Shown here piece by piece: positions 23,110 through 33,787 of a stretch of 64,000 bases of DNA. The notes under the pieces were generated by a model. That model saw only the letters and a list, made by a program, of their open reading frames with translations. It did no database searches and was not told the origin of the DNA. How positions within the stretch are numbered: position 1 is the stretch's first letter; each line of letters starts with the position of its first letter. Origin of the DNA: Enterobacter bugandensis (GTDB lineage: Bacteria > Pseudomonadota > Gammaproteobacteria > Enterobacterales > Enterobacteriaceae); contig NZ_LT992502.1 of NCBI RefSeq assembly GCF_900324475.1, forward strand, positions 4,650,001 to 4,714,000. The letters are read 5' to 3'. The translations under genes and the position numbers were made by a program.

Positions 23110-24075
23110 TTACTGTTTTTTGTTGTCTACCAGTACCGCCAGCAAAATCACCACTGCCTTAACGATCATCTGGTAATAGGAGGAAACACCTAACAAATTC
23201 AAACCATTATTCAGGAAACCGAGGATCAGTGCGCCGATCAATGTCCCAACAATGCGACCTTTACCGCCCGCAAGGCTCGTACCGCCCAGAACCACCGCCG
23301 CGATGGCATCCAGCTCGTACCCCGTCCCCGCCGTTGGCTGTGCGGAAGAGAGGCGCGCCACTTCGATGATGCCCGCCAGAGAGGCCAGCAGGCCGCACAG
23401 GGAGTACACGATAATTTTGACTTTATTAACGCTGATACCGGACAGGCGCGTGGCCGCTTCGTTACCACCCAGCGCATAGATATAACGGCCCAGGCGGGTA
23501 TGGTGCAGCATGTACCACGCCGCCAGGAAGACGATAGCCATGATCCAGACCGGGGTCGGGACACCTAGCGGGCGACCGATACCGAACCAGCCAAACAGAT
23601 CCGCGTTATCCGTAAACCCGGTATTCACCGGGCTACCGTTGGTGTAAACCATGGTCACACCGCGCAGCAGCAGCATCATCACCAGCGTGGCGATAAACGC
23701 CTGAACGCGGCCTTTTGCCACAATCACGCCAGTTACGGCACCAATCGCCGCGCCAGCCGCCAGTGCAGCCGCAACGGCCACCAGCGCGTTGACCTCAATT
23801 CCCACAATTGAAGCGGCGATCGCACCGGTGAGCGCCAGCAGGGAACCGACGGACAGATCGATACCCGAGGTCAAAATCACCAGCGTCATGCCGACCGCCA
23901 TAATGGCGTTCACCGACGTCTGCTGCAGAATGTTGAACAGATTATTGACGGTAAAAAAGTTCGGGCTCATGGTCGAGACAATCGCGATCAGCACCAGCAG
24001 GGCAATCAGCGATTTTTGTTCCATCAGCCATGCCTTTGTGAAATAGCGGCGACCAGAAACAGCCTGGGTAGTCAT
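23110..24075 (-). CDS. rbsC: Ribose ABC transporter permease RbsC
   Basis: Inner-membrane channel of the ribose importer, 321 residues, with about ten hydrophobic segments and the family block GIDLSVGSLLAL near residue 70. It lies 4 bases after rbsA and 27 before rbsB. Length and order match E. coli. Confidence 0.97.
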   Translation of the reverse strand: MTTQAVSGRRYFTKAWLMEQKSLIALLVLIAIVSTMSPNFFTVNNLFNILQQTSVNAIMAVGMTLVILTSGIDLSVGSLLALTGAIAASIVGIEVNALVAVAAALAAGAAIGAVTGVIVAKGRVQAFIATLVMMLLLRGVTMVYTNGSPVNTGFTDNADLFGWFGIGRPLGVPTPVWIMAIVFLAAWYMLHHTRLGRYIYALGGNEAATRLSGISVNKVKIIVYSLCGLLASLAGIIEVARLSSAQPTAGTGYELDAIAAVVLGGTSLAGGKGRIVGTLIGALILGFLNNGLNLLGVSSYYQMIVKAVVILLAVLVDNKKQ

Positions 24076-24079
24076 CTTC

Positions 24080-25585
24080 TTACTCCTGATTCACGCGATT
24101 AAGCTTGCCCACAGCGGCAGCCATCAGAACTTCCTGGGTGGCCTGCTCGCGAGTGAATTCACCGCCGAGATGCCCTTCATGCATGACGATAATGCGATCG
24201 CTCATGCCTAATACTTCTGGCATCTCGGAAGAGACCAGAATGATGCTCAGACCGTCGGCCTTGAACTGGTTAATCAGCTGATAGATCTCTTTTTTCGCGC
24301 CCACGTCCACGCCGCGGGTTGGCTCGTCGAGGATCAGCACCTTCGGGCGCGTCATCAGCCCGCGGGCAATCGCCACTTTCTGCTGATTCCCGCCGGACAG
24401 CAGGCCAATAGCCTGCTCCATCGACGGGGTTTTAACGTTGAAGAGACGGATAAAATCGCTGACCGCCTGCTGCTCATCTTTATGCTTCAGGCTGCCGCCG
24501 CTATGGCTGAAATAGCGCAGCGCGGTGAGGGACATATTCTCTTTCACCGACATGCCCAGCACTAAGCCGTCGCGCTTGCGGTCTTCGGAGATATAGACGA
24601 TGCCGTTCGCCAGCCCGTCCTGCGGCGAGCGGGTCACCACTTCATGGCCGTCAAGAGTAACGTAACCGCTGGTGCGCGGCAGTGCGCCGTACAGCACTTT
24701 CATCAGCTCGGTACGGCCCGCGCCCATCAGGCCCGCCACGCCCAGGATCTCGCCCTGACGCAGGGTAAAGGTCACATCGTTTACGCCTGGGCCGCAGAGG
24801 TTATCTACCTTCAGGCGGATCTCGCCCGGCGCTTTGTCCAGATGCGGATATTGGTCTTCGAGCTTACGTCCCACCATCATTTCGATCAGCGTATCTTCGG
24901 TCAGCGTCGCCACTTCGCGCTCGGCGATAAACTGGCCGTCGCGGAAGACGGTCACGTCGTCGCAAATTTCGAAGATCTCTTTCATGCGGTGAGAGATATA
25001 GACAATGCCGCGCCCCTGCGCTTTCAGTTCGCGGATCACGCGGAACAGGGATTCGGTTTCGGTATCGGTCAGGGCATCGGTCGGTTCATCCATAATGATG
25101 ACCTTCGACTCGAAGCTCAGCACCTTCGCGATTTCCACCATCTGCTGATCGCCGATGGAGAGGTCGCCCACCAGACGGTCACTCTTAAAGCGCAGGTTCA
25201 GCTTCGCCAGCAACTTGTCCGCTTCGGCGTACATGGTTTTCCAGTCGATTTTGCCGAACCGGTTCACGAACTCGCGGCCCAGGAAGATGTTTTCCGCAAT
25301 GGTCAGTTGCGGGATCAGGTTCAGCTCCTGGTGAATAATGCCGATGCCCGCTTCCTGAGAGGATTTCGGGCCGTTAAAGGTGGTTTCTTTACCCAGCCAA
25401 ACGAGTGAACCGGCATCGCGCTGGTAGATCCCGGTCAGCACTTTCATCATGGTGGATTTGCCGGCACCGTTTTCGCCCACCAGCGCCATCACGCGTCCTG
25501 GGTAGACGTTAAGCGCCGCACCGGAGAGGGCTTTTACGCCCGGGAACGACTTATCGATCCCTTTGAGTTGCAGTAATGCGTCCAT
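24080..25585 (-). CDS. rbsA: Ribose ABC transporter ATPase RbsA
   Basis: 501 residues with two fused ABC domains. First: Walker [10 protein letters not shown], signature [10 protein letters not shown] and Walker B IIMDEPT. Second: degenerate Walker [10 protein letters not shown], signature [14 protein letters not shown] and Walker [10 protein letters not shown]. The degenerate site is normal for sugar importers of this class. The start at 25585 ([14 protein letters not shown]) is chosen over an upstream extension of 15 codons, since it matches E. coli and follows rbsD by 7 bases. Confidence 0.97.
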   Translation of the reverse strand: MDALLQLKGIDKSFPGVKALSGAALNVYPGRVMALVGENGAGKSTMMKVLTGIYQRDAGSLVWLGKETTFNGPKSSQEAGIGIIHQELNLIPQLTIAENIFLGREFVNRFGKIDWKTMYAEADKLLAKLNLRFKSDRLVGDLSIGDQQMVEIAKVLSFESKVIIMDEPTDALTDTETESLFRVIRELKAQGRGIVYISHRMKEIFEICDDVTVFRDGQFIAEREVATLTEDTLIEMMVGRKLEDQYPHLDKAPGEIRLKVDNLCGPGVNDVTFTLRQGEILGVAGLMGAGRTELMKVLYGALPRTSGYVTLDGHEVVTRSPQDGLANGIVYISEDRKRDGLVLGMSVKENMSLTALRYFSHSGGSLKHKDEQQAVSDFIRLFNVKTPSMEQAIGLLSGGNQQKVAIARGLMTRPKVLILDEPTRGVDVGAKKEIYQLINQFKADGLSIILVSSEMPEVLGMSDRIIVMHEGHLGGEFTREQATQEVLMAAAVGKLNRVNQE

Positions 25586-25592
25586 GATGGCC

Positions 25593-26012
25593 TCAGAAGG
25601 TGACGCCAGCACAGAGAATGATATTCGCATACGGGGAACACTCCCCGCTGCGAATCACCGCCTGACTGTCTGCGGTTTGTTGTTTGAACTGTTCGTGCGT
25701 TGTGTAACGAATTTCTATGGTGTTTCCCTGGTGTTGTTGCAGTTGCTCAATGTGGCTGAGCAACGTTTCGTGGAGTTGCGGATTATGTTGTTTGATTTCC
25801 GCCGCGAGAATGGCCGCCTCAACCTGCATCTCCGCCGTCACTACCTCCAGTACCTGCATAAACGAGGGCACGCCCTGCGTTAACGCCATATCGATACGGG
25901 TTGTGCTGCGCGGAACCGGTAAGCCTGCATCGCAAACCACCAGCGTATCGGTATGCCCAAGACGGGAAATAACCGATGAGATTTCTGAGTTGAGAACCGT
26001 GCCTTTCTTCAT
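25593..26012 (-). CDS. rbsD: D-ribose pyranase RbsD
   Basis: Interconverts the pyranose and furanose forms of ribose so that RbsK can use it. 139 residues, same as E. coli, beginning [20 protein letters not shown], where the conserved His lies. First gene of the operon; the RbsR operator begins 13 bases before its start codon. Confidence 0.97.
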   Translation of the reverse strand: MKKGTVLNSEISSVISRLGHTDTLVVCDAGLPVPRSTTRIDMALTQGVPSFMQVLEVVTAEMQVEAAILAAEIKQHNPQLHETLLSHIEQLQQHQGNTIEIRYTTHEQFKQQTADSQAVIRSGECSPYANIILCAGVTF

Positions 26013-26025
26013 TTTCTTGCTCCAC

Positions 26026-26043
26026 TAGCGAAACGTTTCGCTA
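26026..26043. promoter_or_regulatory. RbsR operator O1
   Basis: Perfect 18-base palindrome TAGCGAAACGTTTCGCTA, a LacI-family operator matching the E. coli RbsR site, between the rbs -10 region (TACACT near 26050) and the rbsD start. Confidence 0.92.
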
Positions 26044-26093
26044 AAAATAGTGTAGCCGCATAAATGTTCAGAAAACCATCATGACGTAACGGA

Positions 26094-26122
26094 TTTGTGA
26101 TCAACGTCGAAACGTTTCGCTA
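26094..26122. promoter_or_regulatory. Second RbsR-like operator with CRP half-site
   Basis: TCGAAACGTTTCGCTA at 26107-26122 contains the same 12-base core as O1, with centres 79 bases apart. A CRP left half (TTTGTGATCA) lies directly beside it at 26094-26103. CRP activation of rbs is known in E. coli; the second operator suggests looping, by inference. Confidence 0.65.
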
Positions 26123-26146
26123 AGTGAAATGGAGGGGAGGTAAATG

Positions 26147-26174
26147 CAAAACGGTAACCGTCAGGTTACCGTTT
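26147..26174. terminator. Hairpin terminator downstream of kup
   Basis: AAAACGGTAACC and GGTTACCGTTTT pair around GTCA. It lies about 65 bases after the kup stop on the minus strand and ends in T residues in that direction. Confidence 0.75.
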
Positions 26175-26185
26175 TAGATGTTTGC

Positions 26186-26230
26186 GCCCTCTCCCTGTGG
26201 GAGAGGGACGGGGTGAGGGCATCAGGCCGC
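26186..26230. repeat. Dispersed palindromic repeat, copy 1
   Basis: CCCTCTCC, a short loop and GGAGAGGG, then a GGGTGAGGGCATCAGGCCGC tail. Copy 2 is at 59891. It sits just after the kup stop. Repeats of this look are common between genes in Enterobacter and Klebsiella. Confidence 0.8.
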
Positions 26231-26238
26231 ACGGAGAC

Positions 26239-28107
26239 TTAAATCTCGACCTGCGTCCCCAGCTCAATGACGCGGTTAGGCGGGATCTCAAACTGGTCAG
26301 GGGCGCGCAGGGCGTTACGCTGCAGGATCAGATACAGCTTACCGCGCAGACGCAGATACCATGGGCGCTTGCCGATGATCAGCGACTCGTGGGACATAAA
26401 GAACGACGTCTCCATCATCCGGCAGCTTAACCCTTCCAGACCGCAGCGGTGGAACACCTCTTCCACGTTCGGCGTTTCGCGCCAGCCGTAGCTCGCCACC
26501 ACGCGCCAGAAGGTCGGGGACAGCTGCTCAATCTGTACGCGGCGCACGTTGTGAACGTACGGCGCATCTTCGGTGCGCAGCGTCAGCAGGATCACGCGCT
26601 CGTGCAGCACTTTGTTGTGCTTAAGGTTATGCATCAGCGCAAACGGGATCACATTCAGGGCACGAGACATGTAAACCGCGGTACCCGGCACGCGCACCGG
26701 CGGGGATTTCTCAAGCGACGCGATCATCGCCTCCAGAGAATTACCGTGCTCATGCATGCGGCGCAGCAGGCGGAAGCGCTCGCTTTTCCATGTGGTCATG
26801 ACAATGAACATCAACAGGCCCAGCGTCAGCGGCAGCCAGCCACCGGAGACAATTTTGTCGAGGTTCGCAGAGAACAGCGGCACGTCAATGCACAGGAAGC
26901 CCACCAGAATCATCCCCACGAGGAACTTATTCCAGTGCCAGTTGCGGTACGCCACCGTGGTGGAGAGAAGCGACGTCAGCACCATCGTACCGGTCACGGC
27001 AATACCGTAGGCCGCCGCCAGATTACTGGAGTGTTCGAAGCTAACAATCACGATCACAACAGCGAAGTAGAGCAGCCAGTTAACGAACGGGATGTAGATC
27101 TGGCCCGACTCCATCTCTGAGGTATGGATGATGCGCATTGGCGAGAGATATCCCAGACGAACGGCCTGACGGGTCAGAGAGAACACCCCGGAAATCACCG
27201 CCTGAGAGGCAATCACGGTCGCCAGCGTTGCGAGGATCAGCATAGGCACCAGCGCCCAGTCAGGTGCCAGCAGGAAGAATGGGTTCTTAATCGCTTCCGG
27301 GTTCTTGAGCAACAGCGCGCCCTGACCGAAGTAGTTCAGCACCAGCGACGGGAGCACCACAATAAACCATGCCACGCGGATAGGCAGCTTCCCGAAATGC
27401 CCCATGTCAGCATAGAGCGCCTCCACACCGGTGATGGAGAGCACGACAGCTCCCAGCGCCACGAAGGAAACCACTTTATATTCAAGGAAGAAATGCACCG
27501 CCCAGTAAGGGTTCAGCGCATGCAGCACTTCCGGGTTCGCAATAATGCTGCGCAAACCGAGCGCCGCCAGGATCAGGAACCAGGCCAGCATAATCGGCGC
27601 AAACAGTTTGCCCACCAGCCCGGTACCGTGTTTCTGGATCATGAACAGCAGCGTCAACACGATGATTGCCAGCGGGACAACCCAGGCATCAAGCTGCGGG
27701 GCAATAATCTCCAGCCCTTCAATCGCCGAGAGCACCGAGATAGCCGGTGTTATCACCACTTCCCCGTAGAAGAAGCTGCCACCTATCAGGCCGATAATCA
27801 CCAGCACAGACGTCATTCTGGCCGAGGTATTGCGACCGGCAAGGGACATCAGGGTCAGGATCCCGCCTTCGCCCGCATTATCTGCACGCATAACGAAGGA
27901 GAGATATTTAACGGAAACGACCAGGATCAGCAGCCAGAAGATGAGGGACAGGAAGCCAAACACGGCATCGCGCTCAACACCAAAGCCAAACTGGCCGGAC
28001 AAACATTCACGAAGCGTATAAAGCGGGCTGGTGCCGATATCACCGTAGACAACCCCGATCGCCGCAAGCGTTATTGCGGGTAATGATTGCTTATTATCAG
28101 TGCTCAT
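26239..28107 (-). CDS. kup: Low-affinity potassium transporter Kup (TrkD)
   Basis: Inner-membrane K+:H+ symporter, important at low pH; it also takes up cesium. 622 residues, same as E. coli. The N-terminus [20 protein letters not shown] runs into the selectivity motif [12 protein letters not shown]. About 12 membrane segments are followed by a cytoplasmic domain of some 170 residues. Divergent from ravA, with 221 bases between. Confidence 0.98.
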   Translation of the reverse strand: MSTDNKQSLPAITLAAIGVVYGDIGTSPLYTLRECLSGQFGFGVERDAVFGFLSLIFWLLILVVSVKYLSFVMRADNAGEGGILTLMSLAGRNTSARMTSVLVIIGLIGGSFFYGEVVITPAISVLSAIEGLEIIAPQLDAWVVPLAIIVLTLLFMIQKHGTGLVGKLFAPIMLAWFLILAALGLRSIIANPEVLHALNPYWAVHFFLEYKVVSFVALGAVVLSITGVEALYADMGHFGKLPIRVAWFIVVLPSLVLNYFGQGALLLKNPEAIKNPFFLLAPDWALVPMLILATLATVIASQAVISGVFSLTRQAVRLGYLSPMRIIHTSEMESGQIYIPFVNWLLYFAVVIVIVSFEHSSNLAAAYGIAVTGTMVLTSLLSTTVAYRNWHWNKFLVGMILVGFLCIDVPLFSANLDKIVSGGWLPLTLGLLMFIVMTTWKSERFRLLRRMHEHGNSLEAMIASLEKSPPVRVPGTAVYMSRALNVIPFALMHNLKHNKVLHERVILLTLRTEDAPYVHNVRRVQIEQLSPTFWRVVASYGWRETPNVEEVFHRCGLEGLSCRMMETSFFMSHESLIIGKRPWYLRLRGKLYLILQRNALRAPDQFEIPPNRVIELGTQVEI

Positions 28108-28277
28108 AGACTAGTCTTTTCGTTTAAATAACAAATGTGTTCCTGTCCCTTGGTCCACAAAAAGCGCACAGTATGCACGATTCATTGCAAAATCGTACCC
28201 CTAAATGCAACCGCATTAATGTAGCGCAAAGAAAATTGCGCCGCACTTCAGCCTATTACCAGCCCTGACTGAAACGT

Positions 28278-28284
28278 CTATACT
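28278..28284 (+). promoter_or_regulatory. Candidate sigma-S -10 element of ravA-viaA
   Basis: CTATACT fits the sigma-S/sigma-70 extended -10, 45 bases before the ravA start. E. coli ravA-viaA is sigma-S dependent. The rest of the 221-base kup/ravA gap shows no further gene. Confidence 0.5.
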
Positions 28285-28328
28285 CGCTTCAATTGGCCGC
28301 CACAACGGCGAAAGGATGCAAAACTATT

Positions 28329-29825
28329 ATGGCTCACTCACATTTATTAGCAGAAAGAATTTCCCGCCTCAGCAGCGCGCTGGAGAAAGGCCTTTACGAG
28401 CGTAGCCACGCCATTCGCCTTTGCCTGCTGGCGGCATTGAGCGGTGAAAGCGTATTTCTGCTGGGACCGCCGGGCATTGCCAAAAGTTTGATTGCACGCC
28501 GCCTAAAGTTCGCTTTCCAGAACGCTCGCGCATTTGAATATTTGATGACGCGCTTCTCCACGCCAGAAGAAGTTTTCGGCCCGCTTTCTATTCAGGCGCT
28601 GAAAGATGAAGGGCGCTATGAGCGTCTGACGGCGGGCTATCTCCCGGAAGCGGAAATCGTCTTTCTTGATGAGATCTGGAAAGCCGGCCCGGCCATTCTG
28701 AATACCCTGCTGACGGCAATCAACGAACGTCGCTTCCGCAACGGCGCGAGCGAAGAGAAGATCCCCATGCGCCTGCTGGTGGCCGCGTCAAACGAACTGC
28801 CCGAAGCCGACAGCAGCCTGGAAGCGCTGTATGACCGCATGCTGATCCGCCTGTGGCTGGATAAAGTCCAGGATAAATCAAACTTCCGTTCAATGCTGGT
28901 GAGCCAGCAGGACGAAAACGAAAACCCGGTGGCACCTTCACTGCAGGTGACGGACGAGGAGTACCATCAGTGGCAGGACGAGATCGGCAAAATTAAGCTG
29001 CCCGACGCCGTCTTTGAGCTGATCTTCATGCTGCGCCAGCAGCTTGATTCCCTGCCTTCCGCCCCGTACGTCTCAGATCGTCGCTGGAAAAAAGCGATCC
29101 GTCTGCTCCAGGCCAGCGCGTTGTTCAGCGGTCGCGACGCGGTCGCCCCTATCGATCTGATCCTGCTAAAAGACTGCCTCTGGCACGACGCAGAAGGCAT
29201 GAACCTGATGCAGCAGCAGCTGGACGTTTTGATGACCGGGCACGCCTGGGGGCAGCAGGCGATGCTCAACCAGCTGGGGGCGATTGCCCAACGGCGCATT
29301 CAGCTCCAGCAGCAGCAAAGCGATAAAACCGCGCTAAAAGTGAACCGACTGGGCGGCATGTTCGCCCGCAAACCGCATTACGAGCTACCCGCCGATCTGA
29401 CCGGCACGACGCTGACACTGCTGCTCCAGCAGCCCCTCAAGCTGCATGATATGCAGGTGGTGCACATTACGATTGAACGCGAGCCGCTGGCGCAGTGGCT
29501 GGATAAGGGCGGGGAGATCCGCGGAAAGCTCAACGGCATCGGTTTCGCGCAGCCGCTGAATATGGAAGTGGACAGCAGTCAGCACCTGGTGATCCGCGAC
29601 GTGAGCCTTCAGGGATCGCGTCTTGCGCTTCCCGGCACCGCCTCGGACAGCGTGCCGGAAGAGATTAAACAGCAGCTGGAAGCGCTGGATACCGAATGGC
29701 ATCAGCAGCACACCCGCTTCAGCGAGCAGCAAAAATGCCTCTTTATTCATAGCGACTGGCTAGGTCGCATTGAAGCCAGCCTGCAGGACGTCAGCGCGCA
29801 GATCAAACAGGCGCGTCAATGCTAA
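28329..29825 (+). CDS. ravA: MoxR-family AAA+ ATPase RavA
   Basis: 498 residues, as in E. coli. Forms a hexamer that binds the lysine decarboxylase LdcI and works with ViaA on respiratory complexes (fumarate reductase and Nuo) and on membrane lipids. Walker A GPPGIAKS at residues 46-53, Walker B VFLDEIW (D114, E115), sensor region [19 protein letters not shown], and a C-terminal LARA-type domain. The start at 28329 ([11 protein letters not shown]) is preferred to an in-frame start 12 codons earlier. The end overlaps viaA by 7 bases. Confidence 0.97.
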   Translation: MAHSHLLAERISRLSSALEKGLYERSHAIRLCLLAALSGESVFLLGPPGIAKSLIARRLKFAFQNARAFEYLMTRFSTPEEVFGPLSIQALKDEGRYERLTAGYLPEAEIVFLDEIWKAGPAILNTLLTAINERRFRNGASEEKIPMRLLVAASNELPEADSSLEALYDRMLIRLWLDKVQDKSNFRSMLVSQQDENENPVAPSLQVTDEEYHQWQDEIGKIKLPDAVFELIFMLRQQLDSLPSAPYVSDRRWKKAIRLLQASALFSGRDAVAPIDLILLKDCLWHDAEGMNLMQQQLDVLMTGHAWGQQAMLNQLGAIAQRRIQLQQQQSDKTALKVNRLGGMFARKPHYELPADLTGTTLTLLLQQPLKLHDMQVVHITIEREPLAQWLDKGGEIRGKLNGIGFAQPLNMEVDSSQHLVIRDVSLQGSRLALPGTASDSVPEEIKQQLEALDTEWHQQHTRFSEQQKCLFIHSDWLGRIEASLQDVSAQIKQARQC

Positions 29826-31270
29826 CGCTGGACACGCTCAATATGATGCTGGCCGTCAGCGAGGAAGGGTTGATCGAGGAGGTGGTGATTACCCTTCTGG
29901 CATCGCCGCAGCTGGCGGCCTTCTTTGAAAAATTCCCGAAACTCAAAAAAGCGATGACGGACGATCTCCCGCGCTGGCGCGACAATCTGCGGCAGCGGTT
30001 TAAGGAGACAGAAGTCCCGCCTGAACTGACGGAGGAAGTCGCGGCCTATCAGCAGTGTCAGCGGCTATCGACGCCACAGTTTATCGTCCAGATCCCGCAA
30101 ACCCTTACCCTGCTCGATAAAGTCCACTCTCCGTTTGCCAGCCAGGCCAGAACGCTGGTCACAGAAAACGTCACCTTTACCCCGGCGCTGCACACCCTCT
30201 TTTTACAGCGCTGGCGCCTGAGCCTGGTCGTCCAGGCTACCACGCTGAACCAACAGCTTCTGGATGAAGAACGGGAACAGCTGCTCAGCGAAGTCCAGGA
30301 ACGCATGACGCTGAGTGGCCAGCTCGAGGAGGTGCTGGTAGAAAATGAAAACGCCGCTGGTCGCCTCTGGGATATGAGCGCCGGGCAGCTGCGGCGCGGG
30401 GATTATCAGCTGATCGTGAAGTACGGCGACTTTCTTACCCAGCAGCCGGAGCTGATGAAGCTCGCGGAACAGCTCGGCCGCTCGCGAGAGGCCAAATCGG
30501 TCCCAAAGAAAGATGCCCCGATGGAAACCTTCCGCACCCTTGTACGCGAACCGGCTACCGTGCCGGAGCAGGTCGACGGACTCCAGCAAAGCGATGACAT
30601 CCTGCGCCTGCTGCCGACCGAGCTAAGCACGCTGGGGATGACCGAACTGGAGTATGAGTTTTACCGTCGGCTGGTGGAAAAACAGCTTCTCACCTATCGG
30701 CTGCACGGCGAAGCCTGGCGAGAGAAGCTCAGCCAGCGCCCGGTCGTGCATCAGGACTTTGATGAGCAGCCGCGCGGGCCGTTTATTGTCTGCGTGGATA
30801 CGTCCGGATCAATGGGTGGCTTTAACGAGCAGTGTGCGAAGGCGTTCTGTCTGGCGCTGATGCGCGTGGCGCTCGCTGACCGCCGTCGCTGCTTTATCAT
30901 GCTCTTCTCCAGCGAAGTCGTGGGCTACGAGCTGACGAACCAGCAGGGCATTGAGCAGGCCATCCGCTTTTTAAGCCAACGTTTTCGCGGCGGCACCGAT
31001 CTGGCCAGCTGTTTTCGCAGCATTGTAGAACGGATGCAGGGCGGCGACTGGTACGACGCTGACGCGGTGGTGATTTCCGATTTCATTGCCCAGCGGCTGC
31101 CGGAAGATGTGGTAAATAAAGTGAAGGAGCTGCAGCGCGTGCACCAGCATCGTTTTCATGCCGTGGCGATGTCCGCACATGGAAAACCCGGCATCATGCG
31201 CATCTTCGATCATATCTGGCGCTTTGATACCGGGTTGCGTAGCCGTCTGCTCAGACGCTGGCGGCGTTAA
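29819..31270 (+). CDS. viaA: ViaA, von Willebrand factor A protein
   Basis: Partner of RavA. 483 residues, same as E. coli. The N-terminal half is helical; the C-terminal vWA domain has the metal site DTSGSMGG starting at D327. It starts 7 bases before the end of ravA. Its TAA is directly followed, with no gap, by the asnA stop on the other strand. Confidence 0.97.
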   Translation: MLTLDTLNMMLAVSEEGLIEEVVITLLASPQLAAFFEKFPKLKKAMTDDLPRWRDNLRQRFKETEVPPELTEEVAAYQQCQRLSTPQFIVQIPQTLTLLDKVHSPFASQARTLVTENVTFTPALHTLFLQRWRLSLVVQATTLNQQLLDEEREQLLSEVQERMTLSGQLEEVLVENENAAGRLWDMSAGQLRRGDYQLIVKYGDFLTQQPELMKLAEQLGRSREAKSVPKKDAPMETFRTLVREPATVPEQVDGLQQSDDILRLLPTELSTLGMTELEYEFYRRLVEKQLLTYRLHGEAWREKLSQRPVVHQDFDEQPRGPFIVCVDTSGSMGGFNEQCAKAFCLALMRVALADRRRCFIMLFSSEVVGYELTNQQGIEQAIRFLSQRFRGGTDLASCFRSIVERMQGGDWYDADAVVISDFIAQRLPEDVVNKVKELQRVHQHRFHAVAMSAHGKPGIMRIFDHIWRFDTGLRSRLLRRWRR

Positions 31271-32263
31271 TTAAAGAAGAGAATCGACGCTTTCACGTAC
31301 CTGCTGCGGCCAGACTCCACATTGCACCTGACCAATGTGAGACAGTTGCAGCAGCAGCATGGTCAGACGGGACTGCCCGATACCGCCGCCGATGGTCTGC
31401 GGCATTTCACCGCGCAGCAGCGCCTGATGCCACTCTAATTTAAGGCGATCTTCATCACCGGTCACCGCCAGCTGGCGCTTCAGCGCCTCTGCATCCACGC
31501 GGATCCCCATCGAAGAGAGCTCAAACGCATCTTCCAGAACCGGGTTCCAGACCAGAATATCGCCGTTCAGACCGGCATATTCGCTTTCGCCCGCGGTGCT
31601 CCAGTCATCATAATCCGGCGCACGAACGTCGTGACGTTTGCCATCAGACAGTTTGCCGCCGATGCCAATCAGAAATACCGCGCCCAGTTCTTTGGCGATC
31701 GCCCGCTCGCGGCCTTTGGCATCAAGATCCGGGAAGCGGCTCAGCAGTTCCTGGCTGTGGACAAAGTGGATCGTATCCGGCAGGAACGGTACCAGACCAA
31801 ACTCTTTGCTCACGGCCGCTTCGGTCGCTTTGATCCCCGCGTAGATCGCCTCAACGGTGGATTTCAGCGTGCCGACGTGGCGTTCACCATCTCCCATTAC
31901 TCGCTCCCAGTCCCACTGGTCAACGTAGACAGAGTGAATTGGGGAGAGGCGGTCTTCATCGGGGCGAAGGGCTTTCATGTGCGTGTAGAGCCCTTCGCCC
32001 GCGCTGAAGTCGTGTTGTCCCAGGGTTTGACGCTTCCACTTCGCCAGGGAATGCACCACTTCGAACTGGGCGTCTGGCAGTGTTTTCACTTTCACCTGTA
32101 CCGCTTTTTCGCATCCAGACAGGTTATCCTGCGTCCCGTCACCCACGCGGCTAAGAATCGGCGCCTGAACTTCAATAAGACCAAGCTTCTCTTCCAGCTG
32201 GCGGGAAAAATGGGATTTTACGAAACTGATCTGGCGTTGTTTTGCGATGTAAGCGGTTTTCAT
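31271..32263 (-). CDS. asnA: Aspartate-ammonia ligase AsnA
   Basis: Makes asparagine from aspartate, ammonia and ATP. 330 residues, as in E. coli, in the class II aminoacyl-tRNA-synthetase fold. The motif-3-like segment [20 protein letters not shown] lies near residue 290. Divergent from asnC, whose product activates it when asparagine is low. Confidence 0.98.
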   Translation of the reverse strand: MKTAYIAKQRQISFVKSHFSRQLEEKLGLIEVQAPILSRVGDGTQDNLSGCEKAVQVKVKTLPDAQFEVVHSLAKWKRQTLGQHDFSAGEGLYTHMKALRPDEDRLSPIHSVYVDQWDWERVMGDGERHVGTLKSTVEAIYAGIKATEAAVSKEFGLVPFLPDTIHFVHSQELLSRFPDLDAKGRERAIAKELGAVFLIGIGGKLSDGKRHDVRAPDYDDWSTAGESEYAGLNGDILVWNPVLEDAFELSSMGIRVDAEALKRQLAVTGDEDRLKLEWHQALLRGEMPQTIGGGIGQSRLTMLLLQLSHIGQVQCGVWPQQVRESVDSLL

Positions 32264-32414
32264 TATTTATACTCCTGCGTCCTGTTGATAATGATTAAGC
32301 AACAGAACCGGCACTTAATTCAATAACCCATCAACAAAAAGCCACCTTAACTTTTGATTCGTTAAAATAAGACGCTAGAATAGACGTATTCATTAATCTT
32401 CATAAGAAAAAGCT

Positions 32415-32873
32415 ATGGAAAATTATCAGATCGACAATCTGGACCGCGGCATCCTTGAGGCCTTAATGGCCAATGCCCGTACAGCCTACGCTGAACTGGC
32501 GAAACAGTTTGGCGTCAGCCCGGGAACCATTCACGTTCGCGTAGAGAAGATGAAGCAGGCAGGGATCATTACCGGTGCGCGCATCGACGTCAGCCCGAAG
32601 CAGTTGGGTTACGACGTCTGCTGCTTCATCGGCATTATTCTTAAAAGCGCAAAAGACTACCCCTCCGCGCTGGCAAAGCTGAACGCACTCGATGAAGTCA
32701 CCGAGGCGTACTACACCACCGGGCACTACAGCATCTTTATCAAGGTGATGTGCCGCTCCATCGATGCCCTCCAGCAGGTACTTATCAACAAGATCCAAAC
32801 AATCGATGAAATTCAGTCCACCGAAACACTGATCTCCCTGCAAAACCCGATCATGCGTACCATCCGCCCGTGA
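32415..32873 (+). CDS. asnC: Asparagine-responsive regulator AsnC
   Basis: Lrp/AsnC family, 152 residues. The N-terminal helix-turn-helix is AYAELAKQFGVSPGTIHVRVEKM (about residues 22-44); the C-terminal RAM domain binds asparagine. It activates asnA and represses itself. Read-through from asnC into mioC and oriC is known in E. coli; mioC lies 90 bases downstream on the same strand. Confidence 0.98.
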   Translation: MENYQIDNLDRGILEALMANARTAYAELAKQFGVSPGTIHVRVEKMKQAGIITGARIDVSPKQLGYDVCCFIGIILKSAKDYPSALAKLNALDEVTEAYYTTGHYSIFIKVMCRSIDALQQVLINKIQTIDEIQSTETLISLQNPIMRTIRP

Positions 32874-32894
32874 TCGGGCAAATTCATTCCCACA

Positions 32895-32934
32895 TTTTCC
32901 ACAGGTAGATCCCAGCTCGTTCACAGCGTACAAT
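32895..32934 (+). promoter_or_regulatory. mioC promoter region with DnaA box
   Basis: TTTTCCACA at 32895-32903 is a one-mismatch DnaA box, and TACAAT at 32929-32934 is a likely -10 followed by GATCCCC. In E. coli DnaA represses the mioC promoter, which fires towards oriC. Confidence 0.6.
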
Positions 32935-32963
32935 GATCCCCTCTTTATCTGAGCGAGCGATCA

Positions 32964-33413
32964 ATGGCGGACATTACCCTTATCAGCGGCAGCACTCTTG
33001 GCGGTGCGGAATACGTAGCGGAACATCTGGCTGAAAAGCTGGAAGATGCAGGCTTTTCTACACAAACGCTGCACGGGCCGCTGCTTGAAGATCTCCCGGC
33101 TGACGGGGTCTGGCTGCTGATCACCTCCACGCACGGCGCGGGCGATCTGCCGGATAACCTGCAACCTTTATATGACGAACTGCTGGAACAGCAGCCCGAC
33201 CTGTCAAACGTCCGTTTTGGCGCAGTGGGGATCGGCAGTCGTGAATATGACACCTTTTGCGGGGCAATAGAGAAGGTCGAAGCCGCTGTTACCGCTTGCG
33301 GAGCAAAACAGCTGGGTGAAACGCTCAAGATCAACATCCTCGATCATGACATTCCGGAAGATCCAGCCGAGATCTGGCTCGCGGAATGGAAAAATTTACT
33401 CAAAAACGATTAA
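32964..33413 (+). CDS. mioC: Flavodoxin-like protein MioC
   Basis: 149 residues (E. coli 147). FMN-binding flavodoxin fold with the phosphate loop SGSTLGGAEYVAEHL (residues 8-22) and the second flavin loop STHGAGDLPDN. Linked to biotin synthase electron supply in E. coli. Its transcript runs into oriC, whose R4 box starts 17 bases after the stop. Confidence 0.97.
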   Translation: MADITLISGSTLGGAEYVAEHLAEKLEDAGFSTQTLHGPLLEDLPADGVWLLITSTHGAGDLPDNLQPLYDELLEQQPDLSNVRFGAVGIGSREYDTFCGAIEKVEAAVTACGAKQLGETLKINILDHDIPEDPAEIWLAEWKNLLKND

Positions 33414-33700
33414 AGATCGCGCGAACAGATGTGGATAACTCTGGTTAAAAGCTCGTATTAACCCGTAGTTATCCAAAGAACAACCCTAGCGTCGTTTTTG
33501 GCCTGTGTATAAAGTCGCGATCTGATCCCAGCTTATACGGTCCTGGATCACTGATCATTCACAGCAAACGATCCTTCCTAACTGCATGATCTTATTTGCA
33601 GGATCGGACTTATCCACACGTGTCCGCGATCCTAATAAGAGATCACAATAGAACAGATCTCTAAATAAAAAGATCTTCTTTTTAATAGCCCAGGATCCCA
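33414..33700. other. oriC: Chromosomal replication origin oriC
   Basis: Between mioC and mnmG, as in E. coli. DnaA boxes: R4 TGTGGATAA 33430-33438, R2 TTATCCAAA 33469-33477, R5/M TGTGTATAA 33504-33512, R3 TCATTCACA 33555-33563, R1 TTATCCACA 33610-33618. The unwinding element holds three 13-mers: CTAATAAGAGATC 33632-33644, AATAGAACAGATC 33647-33659 and AAATAAAAAGATC 33663-33675, followed by an AT stretch. At least eleven GATC sites serve Dam and SeqA. The AT-rich side faces mnmG. All known parts are present; the spacer sequences differ from E. coli. Confidence 0.97.
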
Positions 33701-33787
33701 ATGCTTTCTCGAAAGACTAAAGTTGAGTAGAATCCACGGCCCGGGCTTCAATCCATTTTCATACCGCTTTACGCGAGGCAGACCACC

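Noticed and set aside
27124..28083. 319-codon frame opposite kup
   Set aside because: Low-complexity, His/Arg/Gln-rich translation antisense to a clear full-length potassium transporter.
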